Source of the DNA: a virus | Strand: one strand, 5' to 3' | Virus record (IMG/VR): IMGVR_UViG_3300008267_000072 | Span: 1-64,000 of that record | Length of the DNA stretch: 64,000 nucleotides | Shown here: piece by piece, positions 50,786 through 58,219 of the stretch | Layout: each line of letters starts with the position of its first letter | Numbering within the stretch: the first letter of the stretch is position 1 | Position numbers and translations under genes: made by a program | The notes under the pieces: model-generated | What the model was told of the DNA's origin: nothing | What the model saw: only the letters and a program-made list of their open reading frames with translations | Database searches by the model: none

Positions 50786-51409
50786 ATGATGTTTGGATTA
50801 TTACAAAACATTGATAGGTCAATGTTAATTAAATTAGTACTATTACATGTTGCTATTATTACAATTTCGAACGCAATTGTTAGTAGCACATTTACACTAG
50901 CAGGCTTTGTTATTAGTTGGTCGGCACTTACATTCCCTCTAGTAGTTCTTGCAACAGACTTGACTGTTAGACTACTAGGAAAAGAAACAGCAAGAGCAAC
51001 TATTGCGTTTGCTTACCCATTTGCGATTATCGCTTCTATCGCAGTTGTGTTAGCAAGTGGTGCTCCTGAAAGTGTTGCACTACGTATCGGCTTTGCCAGT
51101 GCTACTGCTTATGCAGTTGGTACACTACTTGACGTTTATGTGTTCCAACACATTAGAGAACGTTGGACTGACAATTGGTGGGCTGCTCCTGCAATATCAA
51201 CTGTTGCAGCAACCATCATTGATACATACACATTCTTCTCAGTAGCCTTCCATGGTTCAGCAGATGCATTTATGTCTGAAAACTGGGTTTCAGTTGCACA
51301 CTCACAAGTGGGTATTAAAATTGCAATTGGATTCTTAGTGTTCCTACCGTTGTATGGTCTCTTCTTAAACTACCTAAAGAAAAAACTAAACGTAACCACT
51401 ATAGGTTAA
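50786..51409 (+). CDS. YhhQ/VUT-family queuosine-precursor transporter-like protein
   Basis: A 207-residue membrane protein with AAAGGAA before the first of two adjacent ATGs. About six hydrophobic segments are visible, with LTFPLVVLATDLTVRLLGKETARATI near the second and third, the FPL-D-LxGxxxAR pattern of the YhhQ (DUF165, VUT) family. These import preQ0/preQ1, the 7-deazaguanine precursors used to make queuosine in tRNA or, in some phages, modified guanines in DNA. Conserved membrane features are clear; the substrate is inferred. No other que genes are in the window. It ends 2 nt before the epimerase. Confidence 0.75.
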   Translation: MMFGLLQNIDRSMLIKLVLLHVAIITISNAIVSSTFTLAGFVISWSALTFPLVVLATDLTVRLLGKETARATIAFAYPFAIIASIAVVLASGAPESVALRIGFASATAYAVGTLLDVYVFQHIRERWTDNWWAAPAISTVAATIIDTYTFFSVAFHGSADAFMSENWVSVAHSQVGIKIAIGFLVFLPLYGLFLNYLKKKLNVTTIG

Positions 51410-51410
51410 C

Positions 51411-52262
51411 ATGAAATATCTTGTTACCGGTCACCAAGGTTTCATCGGAAGTTATTATTATAATAGAGTATACCCTGATGCAATAGGCTGCGATCTTCAA
51501 AGTCATCAAGATTTAAAAGATTGCAACTTTGTGCAGACTTTGCCAGATGTTGACGTAGTTGTACATCTGGCAGCAACTAACGGAACCAAACTGTTTTATG
51601 AACAGCCCGTAGAAGTTGCATTTAATAATACATTGCCAACATTTAATCTTGTTGACCGGTACAGGAATACCAACACTAAATTTGTGTTTGCCAGCACCTG
51701 CGAAATTTTTAATGGTGCAGTAGACACGGGGATTTATCCTGTACCCACTGACGAGCGTGTTCCTATATTATTTCAGGACATCGAAAATCCAAGATGGAGT
51801 TACAGTATCCCAAAAGCACTAGGAGAAAATCTTGTTATTAACTCCGGCATGCCTTGGTTGGTTATTCGTTACTTCAATATCTACGGACCTGGTCAAAAAG
51901 ATCATTTTGTATCAGAATTTGTCCAGCGTGTAAAAAAACAAGAGTATTATATCAACGGTAATGATACTAGAAGTTTTTGCTATATCGACGACGCAATTGA
52001 AATGACTCATCAATTGATTTTAAATCATAGCAATCGTATTGTCAACGTAGGACACCAGGATGAAATTGAAATAAGTACTGTTGCAAAAATTATCATGGAA
52101 ATCATGGGTGTTGATCCTAATTTGTTAACTGTGCATCCTTCGCCAAAAGGCAGTGTAACAAGACGTTGTCCGGACACTGCACTGGTTCAAAAGTTAACAG
52201 GATTTACAAAGTATACAACACTGTATAATGGGTTAAAAAAAACAATAGAAAGTTTATTATGA
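51411..52262 (+). CDS. NAD-dependent sugar epimerase/dehydratase
   Basis: A 283-residue extended SDR. GHQGFIGSYY (about 7-16) is the dinucleotide-binding GxxGxxG loop, DVVVHLAATNG follows, FASTCEIFNG holds the catalytic Ser/Thr, and WSYSIPKALGE is the YxxxK pair. The last third (RYFNIYGPGQKDHFVSEF) is the substrate side. Enzymes of this type interconvert nucleotide sugars, such as UDP-glucose to UDP-galactose or dehydrate them. It begins a sugar cassette that ends in kdsB. It overlaps the next gene by 4 nt. Confidence 0.85.
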   Translation: MKYLVTGHQGFIGSYYYNRVYPDAIGCDLQSHQDLKDCNFVQTLPDVDVVVHLAATNGTKLFYEQPVEVAFNNTLPTFNLVDRYRNTNTKFVFASTCEIFNGAVDTGIYPVPTDERVPILFQDIENPRWSYSIPKALGENLVINSGMPWLVIRYFNIYGPGQKDHFVSEFVQRVKKQEYYINGNDTRSFCYIDDAIEMTHQLILNHSNRIVNVGHQDEIEISTVAKIIMEIMGVDPNLLTVHPSPKGSVTRRCPDTALVQKLTGFTKYTTLYNGLKKTIESLL

Positions 52263-53053
52263 AAATTGGAATAGTTGGTATGGGTATTGTAGGCAGTGCA
52301 AATGCCGCAGGATTTACACTATTGGGTCATCAGGTTAAGAGCCATGACATTAAATTTGATACAACTCTCAATAACGTACTAGATACTGAGATTATATTTT
52401 TATGTGTTCCAACTCCCACAGACGATTCTAACAAATGCAATACATCGATTGTTGAAGAAGTTATTTTCGAATTGAATAAAAAAGAATACAGCGGTATTAT
52501 TGCAATAAGAAGTACTGTAACTCCTGGATTTACTGAAAAAGTAATTGAAAAATATCCAAATTTAATAATTTGCTTTGTTCCAGAATTTTTAAGAGAACGT
52601 TGTGCAGCAGACGACTTTATTAATAATCATCAACTGTTGGCTGTTGGAACAAATGACGTTTATGTTTATCAAAAGATTATTTCTGCTCACGGACATTTAC
52701 CAAAAAATTCTAAACAACTAACACCAACAGAAGCAGAGATTTTAAAATACTTTAACAATGTATATGCAGCACTTAGAATTACATTTGCAAATATCATGTA
52801 CGAAGTTTGTGAAAAATTTAATTGCGATTATAGTTTGGTTAAAAATTCCTATATACTTACTGGAAAATCAAACGACTTATATCTAGATGTAAATAATAAT
52901 CTTAGAGGTTACGGTGGAATGTGTTTGCCAAAAGACGTCAAAGCATTAATATCAATACTCAACGATCATAATTTAAATTTTAACTTGATTAACAGTATCG
53001 ACCAAGATAACGAAAAAGTTAAAACAACTGTGTTTAATGGTATGCGAAAATGA
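52259..53053 (+). CDS. Nucleotide-sugar dehydrogenase-like protein, truncated
   Basis: A 264-residue protein of the UDP-glucose/GDP-mannose dehydrogenase family. KIGIVGMGIVGSANAAG is the NAD-binding loop, IIFLCVPTPTDD and IIAIRSTVTPGFTE follow, PEFLRERCAADDF and LKYFNNVYAALRITFANIMYEVC form the second domain, and GYGGMCLPKD contains the catalytic Cys222. Known members are about 390-450 residues; this one ends soon after the Cys, so the C-terminal sugar-nucleotide-binding domain is absent. It might need a partner or may use a different substrate. Overlaps both neighbours by 4 nt. Confidence 0.8.
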   Translation: MKIGIVGMGIVGSANAAGFTLLGHQVKSHDIKFDTTLNNVLDTEIIFLCVPTPTDDSNKCNTSIVEEVIFELNKKEYSGIIAIRSTVTPGFTEKVIEKYPNLIICFVPEFLRERCAADDFINNHQLLAVGTNDVYVYQKIISAHGHLPKNSKQLTPTEAEILKYFNNVYAALRITFANIMYEVCEKFNCDYSLVKNSYILTGKSNDLYLDVNNNLRGYGGMCLPKDVKALISILNDHNLNFNLINSIDQDNEKVKTTVFNGMRK

Positions 53054-53307
53054 CAAAATTAATTCCGGGTGCAGCACTTATTTACGAACGAGTAAACGGT
53101 ACAGTATATGCTAGATACAGAGATCCGCCGCACAATACAATACCAAGATGGGTAATAGGTGGTACAGCAGACTCGCTTGCAATGGAAAATATATTTTCAT
53201 TTTCTGAATGGCAAGAGATGATACAACTAGCAAAAAAACATCAGACACTTAAAAACGAACTTGACAAATTAAAAATGATTTACTACATTTGTAGAGAAAG
53301 TAAATAA
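53050..53307 (+). CDS. Small conserved protein of unknown function
   Basis: An 85-residue protein. LIPGAALIYERVNGTVYARYRDPPHNTIPRWVIGG is a block I associate with small hypothetical proteins of marine T4-like phages, followed by a helical C-terminus with a charged segment (KKHQTLKNELDKLK). It starts 4 nt inside the preceding gene and precedes kdsA by one base after its stop. No function is recognised. Confidence 0.65.
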   Translation: MTKLIPGAALIYERVNGTVYARYRDPPHNTIPRWVIGGTADSLAMENIFSFSEWQEMIQLAKKHQTLKNELDKLKMIYYICRESK

Positions 53308-53308
53308 T

Positions 53309-54094
53309 ATGAAAATAATTGCCGGCCCATGCCAACACGAATCATACGCTCAAAGTTTAGAAATTGCACAACATTGTAAAGCAGTTTGCGATGACTACGG
53401 TATTGAATATATTTTCAAAGCCAGTTTTGATAAAGCAAATAGAACACACATCAACGGAATTCGTGGACAAGGTTTACATTCCACTATGCGAGATTTTGAA
53501 GAATTAAAATCTCGCATATCCAACTTGAAAACATTGACAGATGTTCATTCACCTGCTAATATTATGATGATCACCGAGGGGTATGACGATGCAGTTGACG
53601 TACTACAAATACCTGCTTTTTTATGTAGACAAACTGATTTAATTCATGCAGCATGTAAGAGTAAAAAAATTGTTAATATTAAAAAAGGACAGTTTCTTGC
53701 ACCTTGGGATGTGGCAGGAATTTTAAGTAAGACTGAACCTGCAAAAGAAGTTTGGATAACAGAACGAGGAACTAGCTTCGGATATAATACTTTAGTGGTT
53801 GACTTTACTGGGATGCAGTATATACTTGATAATTATAACGTACCGTTGATATTCGATGCGACACACGCTGTTCAAAAACCCGGCGGCCAAGGAAACTCCA
53901 GTGGTGGGAATCGTGCTTATGTACAGCCTCTGTGTCGTGCAGCCAGTGCTATGGGTGTTAGTAACTTCTTCTTAGAAGTACACCCTGATCCTGACAATGC
54001 ACCCAGCGATGGTCCAAACATGATAAAACTAAACGACTTTGATAAAATAGTAAAAGAAATTTACGACTTTAATTACAACAGGAGAACACAATGA
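53309..54094 (+). CDS. kdsA: Kdo-8-phosphate synthase
   Basis: A 261-residue DAHP/Kdo8P synthase family TIM barrel that condenses PEP and arabinose-5-phosphate to Kdo-8-phosphate. KIIAGPC, KASFDKANRTHINGIRGQG, DVHSP, QIPAFLCRQTDL, NIKKGQFLAPWD, ERGTSFGYNTLVVDF, FDATHAVQKPGGQGN and EVHPDPDNAPSDGPN match Aquifex/E. coli KdsA throughout. The Cys in IAGPC is that of the metal-dependent class (E. coli has Asn). Kdo is the inner sugar of Gram-negative LPS. It overlaps the Pal-like gene by 4 nt. Confidence 0.9.
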   Translation: MKIIAGPCQHESYAQSLEIAQHCKAVCDDYGIEYIFKASFDKANRTHINGIRGQGLHSTMRDFEELKSRISNLKTLTDVHSPANIMMITEGYDDAVDVLQIPAFLCRQTDLIHAACKSKKIVNIKKGQFLAPWDVAGILSKTEPAKEVWITERGTSFGYNTLVVDFTGMQYILDNYNVPLIFDATHAVQKPGGQGNSSGGNRAYVQPLCRAASAMGVSNFFLEVHPDPDNAPSDGPNMIKLNDFDKIVKEIYDFNYNRRTQ

Positions 54095-54657
54095 AAAAAC
54101 TTACACTTGTCGCTGCTATGCTTGTAGGCACCGCAGCAATTGCACAAACTGCACCACCAGAAGATATTAAGACTTATGTTAACGATCAAATCACCGATGC
54201 TGTAACACAACTAAACAATTCCATTACTGGCCACAAGTCAGAACTTCAAACACAGATTGAAGTTTTAGAAAAACAAATGGTTGAACTACAGTCGGTTATT
54301 GATGAAATGACACGCAGAGATGACATTGGGCATTCTCGTGCATTCTTCAATTATGATGGATATATTGCTACTACTGAAAGTAATACACTTATTGACGAAG
54401 TAGCAAAGTTTATGAAGGATTACCCTGCATATACTGTGACTATCGAAGGTCATGCAGATGAGCGCGGAACAAGAGAATATAACTTGTACCTAGGAGAAAA
54501 ACGTGCATCGGCACTCAAAGATAGTCTTGTTGCTAAAGGTATTGATGCTAATAGGATCCAAACAGTTAGTTTTGGAAAAGAACGGCCGGCGGTACTAGGT
54601 TCAAATGAAGTTGCATGGTCACAGAATCGCCGTGGCGTATTTGTGTTATATAAATGA
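54091..54657 (+). CDS. Secreted Pal/OmpA-like peptidoglycan-binding protein
   Basis: A 188-residue protein. MKKLTLVAAMLVGTAAIA, cut before QTAPPED, is a typical signal peptide with an AxA site; there is no lipobox Cys, unlike bacterial Pal lipoproteins. A coiled coil follows at about 30-75. The OmpA/Pal domain (about 80-188) has VTIEGHADERGTREYNLYLGEKRA and VSFGKERPAVLGSNEVAWSQNRR, and keeps the Asp and Arg used to bind diaminopimelate in peptidoglycan. It would sit in the periplasm. It lies between kdsA and kdsB, overlapping both. It may compete with host Pal at lysis, or help alter the envelope. Confidence 0.8.
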   Translation: MKKLTLVAAMLVGTAAIAQTAPPEDIKTYVNDQITDAVTQLNNSITGHKSELQTQIEVLEKQMVELQSVIDEMTRRDDIGHSRAFFNYDGYIATTESNTLIDEVAKFMKDYPAYTVTIEGHADERGTREYNLYLGEKRASALKDSLVAKGIDANRIQTVSFGKERPAVLGSNEVAWSQNRRGVFVLYK

Positions 54658-55328
54658 CCACAGCAGTTTTAATTCCGGCTAGATTAGCCAGTACTAGGTT
54701 TCCAAAAAAAATGTTGGCCAATCTTAATGGCCAACCATTGATTCATCACGTGTTTAATAAATGTTGGAACTTTGGATATGAAACCTACGTGCTTACTGAT
54801 AGCCAAGAAATTGCCGACATTCTTCCAAAAAAGCGAGTAATAATGACCAGTACTGATCACGAAAACGGTACTAGTCGTTGTATGGAAGTTATTGACGAAG
54901 TATTGCAATATGATCGATACATTAACGTACAGGGCGACATGCCCGATGTTACTGCTGAAATGTTAATGAAAATTGACATAGAACTAAAAACATTTTCGGA
55001 TGTTGCAACAGCATATTCTACTATGGATGTTAACGATCGTCAAAATCCAAACGTTGTTAAAATGATTCACAACAGAAGCAGAGCCCATTGGTTTTTAAGA
55101 GCACCGTTGTCATATGGTGATAGACATTTAGGAATTTACGGTTATAATAGAATTGCTAAGTCATACTATAATGTAAGTAAAAAGTTTGTAGAAGAAGACA
55201 CTGAGAAACTTGAGCAATTGCGCTGGATTCAAAACGGTATCAAAATTGGTGTTGTTGAAGTTGAATTTGATGGAATTGAGATTAACACACCGGAGGACTT
55301 GAAATTATGGGAAAAAACAAATACATAG
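54654..55328 (+). CDS. kdsB: CMP-Kdo synthetase
   Basis: A 224-residue CMP-Kdo synthetase that activates Kdo with CTP. IPARLASTRFPKKML is the nucleotide loop, TSTDHENGTSRCMEVIDEV matches the T-xxDHxxGTxR signature, YINVQGDMPDV has the metal-binding QGD (E to M change after the D), HLGIYGYN is the dimer/sugar strand and EINTPEDLKLWE is the C-terminal helix. E. coli KdsB is 248 residues. With kdsA it supplies CMP-Kdo; no Kdo8P phosphatase or WaaA-like transferase is recognisable, so the host or unidentified genes complete the route. It overlaps the next gene by 22 nt. Confidence 0.9.
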   Translation: MTTAVLIPARLASTRFPKKMLANLNGQPLIHHVFNKCWNFGYETYVLTDSQEIADILPKKRVIMTSTDHENGTSRCMEVIDEVLQYDRYINVQGDMPDVTAEMLMKIDIELKTFSDVATAYSTMDVNDRQNPNVVKMIHNRSRAHWFLRAPLSYGDRHLGIYGYNRIAKSYYNVSKKFVEEDTEKLEQLRWIQNGIKIGVVEVEFDGIEINTPEDLKLWEKTNT

Positions 55329-55777
55329 ATCTCTTCGACGACATGATGCCAGCAATTGACTTGGGCATCAAAGAGTTGTGGGATGCCTCTGACGAAAACG
55401 GACAAAAAGATATCAAAGGCGACCTTTGGAATCTCAATAGATATGTTAGTAGTGTTAAAGGTAGTAGAGACAAACAAGAACTAGCAGTCTTTAAAGTTAA
55501 TGAATATTACAATAAGAACTGGGCAGTGCTGGGAGCAAATCATCCAAAACTGCAATGGCAATTACTATGCATTTCGGGCAATACAGGAAAAAAAGAATTT
55601 CATCCATGGATTAAACTAGATAGAAAAGCAGATTCCAGTTCGAAGACTGTACAATTTTTAATGAAACTTTACCCTGACAAAAAACTAGACGAGGTTGAAC
55701 TAATTGCTAGAATATCTACAAAAGAAGAAATCAAACAACTTGCCAAAGAACACGGCTACGAAAAAATTGACATCTAA
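55307..55777 (+). CDS. Conserved protein, possibly gp62-like clamp-loader subunit
   Basis: A 156-residue protein. DLFDDMMPAIDLGIKELWDA, KGDLWNLNRYVSSVKGSRDKQELAVFKVNEYYNKNW and CISGNTGKKEFHPWIKLDR resemble a protein conserved in marine T4-like phages. The order of a hydrophobic block, a WIKL-like strand and a C-terminal helical tail (FLMKLYPDKKLDEVELIARISTKEEIKQLAKEHG) parallels T4 gp62, the small clamp-loader subunit. That link is a pattern judgement only. gp44, gp45 and gp43 are not in the window. The start overlaps kdsB by 22 nt. Confidence 0.45.
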   Translation: MGKNKYIDLFDDMMPAIDLGIKELWDASDENGQKDIKGDLWNLNRYVSSVKGSRDKQELAVFKVNEYYNKNWAVLGANHPKLQWQLLCISGNTGKKEFHPWIKLDRKADSSSKTVQFLMKLYPDKKLDEVELIARISTKEEIKQLAKEHGYEKIDI

Positions 55778-56450
55778 GCCCTATGTATGCGAATACTGCG
55801 GCACAGGCTACAGCAAGGAGCAAACTCTCCTTGTACATATGTGTGAACAAAAGCGTAGACATTTACAAAAAGACGAAAAGCGTGTTCAACTGGGCTATCA
55901 AACATTTGTAAGATTCTATCAACTGAGTGCAGGCTACAAAGGCATCAAAACCTACGAAGAATTTTGTAAAAGTTCTTTCTACAATGCGTTTGTAAAGTTT
56001 GGTAGTTTCTTATCCAATGTTAGACCATTATACCCCGAAAAGTACATAGACCATGTTGTAACCAGTGGCGTTAAACTCGACCATTGGTGCAGAGAAGAAA
56101 TGTATGAAAAATACGCTGTTGAACTAATCATGAAAGAAGGTGTTGAAACTGCACTTGAGCGTAGCGTTAATACCATGGTTGATTGGGCAGAAACACACAA
56201 CAACTCTTGGAATAATTATTTCAACAACGTTTCGTTAAACAGAGCAACATACGATATCAAAGACGGTAAGATATCGCCGTGGCTGATATTAAACTGCAAG
56301 TCAGGAAAAGAAATGCTTGCAAAATTTAACGACGAACAACTAACCATGGTATACTATATTATGAATCCAGAACACTGGTCTTTGCGTTTTAAACGACAAC
56401 CCAAAGATGTTGAACTGGTCAAGCAGATTGCAGGAGAAGCAAAACTATAA
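55767..56450 (+). CDS. Zinc-finger-containing conserved protein
   Basis: About 227 residues. The start is uncertain: the frame runs back to 55704, and TTG 55740 or TTG 55767 are candidates without good ribosome-binding sites. The protein begins near KPYVCEYCGTGYSKEQTLLVHMCEQKRRH, a C2H2-like zinc finger (CxxC, then H-x-C or H-x(5)-H). The rest (LGYQTFVRFYQLSAGYKGIKTYEEFC, WLILNCKSGKEML, MVYYIMNPEHWSLRFKRQP) looks like a conserved family with no known fold. It lies between the possible clamp-loader gene and the mini-polymerase gene, so a replication role is likely. Confidence 0.55.
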   Translation: MTSKPYVCEYCGTGYSKEQTLLVHMCEQKRRHLQKDEKRVQLGYQTFVRFYQLSAGYKGIKTYEEFCKSSFYNAFVKFGSFLSNVRPLYPEKYIDHVVTSGVKLDHWCREEMYEKYAVELIMKEGVETALERSVNTMVDWAETHNNSWNNYFNNVSLNRATYDIKDGKISPWLILNCKSGKEMLAKFNDEQLTMVYYIMNPEHWSLRFKRQPKDVELVKQIAGEAKL

Positions 56451-57004
56451 TGGATATCGATATTGACTTTCCAAACCGCGATATAATTTTGTCAAAACTC
56501 ACACATCACGTGGCTGCACTAGAAACTGGTAAAAAACACAACACCGGAATCTATGTTACTCCGGTGCCACACAATCCATTGGATAACGTTGCAACTATTG
56601 ATTATAAAACTGCTGATCAACGTGGGTACTTTAAACTAGACTTTCTAAACGTTAATATCTACAAGGATGTTAAAGACGAAGAACACCTAACTGAATTGCT
56701 GAACCGTGAACCACTTTGGGAATTGTTACAACACAATGAAATGGTAGATCAACTGTTTCATGTATCTGGTCATGGTGATATTCTACGAACGTTAAAGCCC
56801 ACTAACATTGAAGAATTGGCATGTGCGTTGGCTATTATTAGACCGGCTAAAAGATATTTGCTAAATGAAAGTTGGGCAAAGATCAAAAGCGAAGTTTGGA
56901 CAAAGCCAGCGAATGATCAGTACTACTTTAAAAAGGCCCATGCTGTGTCTTACGCGGCAGCAGTTGTAGTACATTTAAATTTATTATGCGAAAATATTAT
57001 CTAA
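56450..57004 (+). CDS. Miniature DNA polymerase III alpha-like protein
   Basis: A 184-residue protein that looks like a compressed DnaE palm. DIDIDFPNRD (residues 2-11) matches the DxDxDF motif with two catalytic Asp. TGIYVTPVPHNPLDN, then QRGYFKLDFLNVNIY (about 58-71), match GGVVIxP...VKFDFLGLxxLT; D64 is the third catalytic Asp. LWELLQHNEMVDQLFHVSGHGDILRTLKPTNIEELACALAIIRPA matches the LLxxxxTxxVFQxES...LKxxxPxxFEDxIALxALxRPG block, and FKKAHAVSYAAAVVVHLNLL matches FNKSHSAAYAL. PHP, most of the fingers and the clamp-binding region are absent. A polymerase, inhibitor or repurposed fold is possible. It converges with the next gene. Confidence 0.7.
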   Translation: MDIDIDFPNRDIILSKLTHHVAALETGKKHNTGIYVTPVPHNPLDNVATIDYKTADQRGYFKLDFLNVNIYKDVKDEEHLTELLNREPLWELLQHNEMVDQLFHVSGHGDILRTLKPTNIEELACALAIIRPAKRYLLNESWAKIKSEVWTKPANDQYYFKKAHAVSYAAAVVVHLNLLCENII

Positions 57005-57365
57005 GTTTTTTAATTAATTGAACACTTTTACGTTTTACTCGTTTCAGTGCTAGATTGTTAAGATTAACGCAATGCCCTATGACTAACTTAACATCTTTGC
57101 TGTTCATGGTCATCATACAATAACGCAAAGGTTCAATTTCTCTTCTGAGAAATGTGTTAATAGGAATCAATCTATTTGACTCCCACCACCATACTTCGCC
57201 TAGATCCAACAGCAACTTTTTGTGATCATCTGATTTCAAATTTGTATAAACAAACATTGTTGTAACGTACTGATCTTGATTTGATATGATTCCAACATAT
57301 TCGCCGCCGCCATAAGCAACAACACTAACGTAAGGAAATTGTTCTTCTATTTCTTTTAATAACAT
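56997..57365 (-). CDS. Conserved small protein of unknown function
   Basis: I start at the ATG at 57365 (122 residues), MLLKEIEEQFPYVSVVAYGGGEYVGII, because the frame's upstream part would overlap the divergent gene at 57400. YVTTMFVYTNLKSDDHKKLLLDLGEVWWWESNRLIPINTFLRREIEPLRYCMMTMNSKDVKLVIG and a basic C-terminus (RVKRKSVQLIKKLR) look like a family I associate with marine T4-like phages. It resembles a translational or nucleic-acid-binding protein, but no fold is identified. Its 3' end overlaps the mini-polymerase gene by 8 nt. Confidence 0.6.
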   Translation of the reverse strand: MLLKEIEEQFPYVSVVAYGGGEYVGIISNQDQYVTTMFVYTNLKSDDHKKLLLDLGEVWWWESNRLIPINTFLRREIEPLRYCMMTMNSKDVKLVIGHCVNLNNLALKRVKRKSVQLIKKLR

Positions 57366-57370
57366 TTTAC

Positions 57371-57378
57371 CATAAATA
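57371..57378 (+). promoter_or_regulatory. Late promoter motif CATAAATA
   Basis: CATAAATA lies 21 nt before the ATG at 57400, with GAGG (57389-57392) as ribosome-binding site. It is also close to the start of the minus-strand gene. Confidence 0.5.
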
Positions 57379-57399
57379 TATCTGTAATGAGGAATCGGT

Positions 57400-58185
57400 A
57401 TGCAGTTAATCCCTAGATATTTATTTAACGATAGAATAATTCTAGTATCTAATGAAGCCGGATTCGTAGTGGAGTATAGACCTGTGTATACTAGAAACTT
57501 AAAAGTATATAGAAATATTGATAATACCATACAATTTAAACTGTTAAATGCTGATCAAAAAAGTGTATCACTTGCAGGCTACAGTGTATGGATAGTATTG
57601 TTTGACGAAAATCAAAGCATGGTACTGGAAAAAGAATGCACAGTAACTGACGACTACTCAACTGCATCTCCACTAAAAGGCACATTCCAAGTTACCCTCA
57701 CAGACAACGAGTTGCGAGATGTTAAACAACAATACCTACACTACAACGTATATCTCAAAGATTTAAACAACAACACCAGTTTAACATATTCAAACAGAAA
57801 TTTTGAAACTTCGGGTATCATGTATATCAATGCAGGTGCGTATCCCGGACCTCGTGCTACAACAGAAGTTACAAACTTTTTTGCAGAAAGCACCTATTGG
57901 GTAGGCAGCAGTGACAACGAAGATGCTATTGCATTATCAGAATATTCAACACTACATACTGCGGCTGTATACTCAAACGGTTATACTGGTACTGTCATTG
58001 TACAAGCAACATTGGACAATCAACTGTCAAACGCCAACAACTGGTCGGATGTTGATACACTAACATTCGTTGGCAGCGAAACAGAACCTGTGCCGGTAAA
58101 TTTCAACGGCATTTACTCGTATGTTAGATTTAAGTTTAATGCAGACCCAACTGCAACTGTAGACAAGATACTGCTAAGAAACTGA
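57400..58185 (+). CDS. Putative virion structural protein
   Basis: A 261-residue beta-rich protein. The first half (KVYRNIDNTIQFKLLNADQKSVSLAGYSVWIVLFDENQSMVLEKECTVTDDYSTA, YNVYLKDLNNNTSLTYSNRNFETSG) has the layout of Ig-like domains seen at the N-termini of tail-tip proteins. The second half (YWVGSSDNEDAIALSEYSTLHTAAVYSNGYTGTVIVQATLD) resembles a carbohydrate-binding-type sandwich. With a late motif upstream, it is likely a tail or baseplate decoration protein. It lies far from the tail genes, just before the primase. Confidence 0.6.
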   Translation: MQLIPRYLFNDRIILVSNEAGFVVEYRPVYTRNLKVYRNIDNTIQFKLLNADQKSVSLAGYSVWIVLFDENQSMVLEKECTVTDDYSTASPLKGTFQVTLTDNELRDVKQQYLHYNVYLKDLNNNTSLTYSNRNFETSGIMYINAGAYPGPRATTEVTNFFAESTYWVGSSDNEDAIALSEYSTLHTAAVYSNGYTGTVIVQATLDNQLSNANNWSDVDTLTFVGSETEPVPVNFNGIYSYVRFKFNADPTATVDKILLRN

Positions 58186-58213
58186 TTGACTTTTAGATAG
58201 GTCGTGTTATTAT
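58186..58213 (+). promoter_or_regulatory. Sigma70-like promoter for gp61, possibly leaderless
   Basis: TTGACT (58186-58191) and TATTAT (58208-58213) are 16 nt apart. Transcription should begin about 58220, exactly at the gp61 ATG, and no ribosome-binding site exists upstream. Confidence 0.6.
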
Positions 58214-58219
58214 TGTAGC

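Noticed and set aside
57366-57530. N-terminal extension of the minus-strand gene
   Set aside because: It would overlap the divergent structural gene and reads as low-complexity hydrophobic sequence; the Met at 57365 gives a better start.
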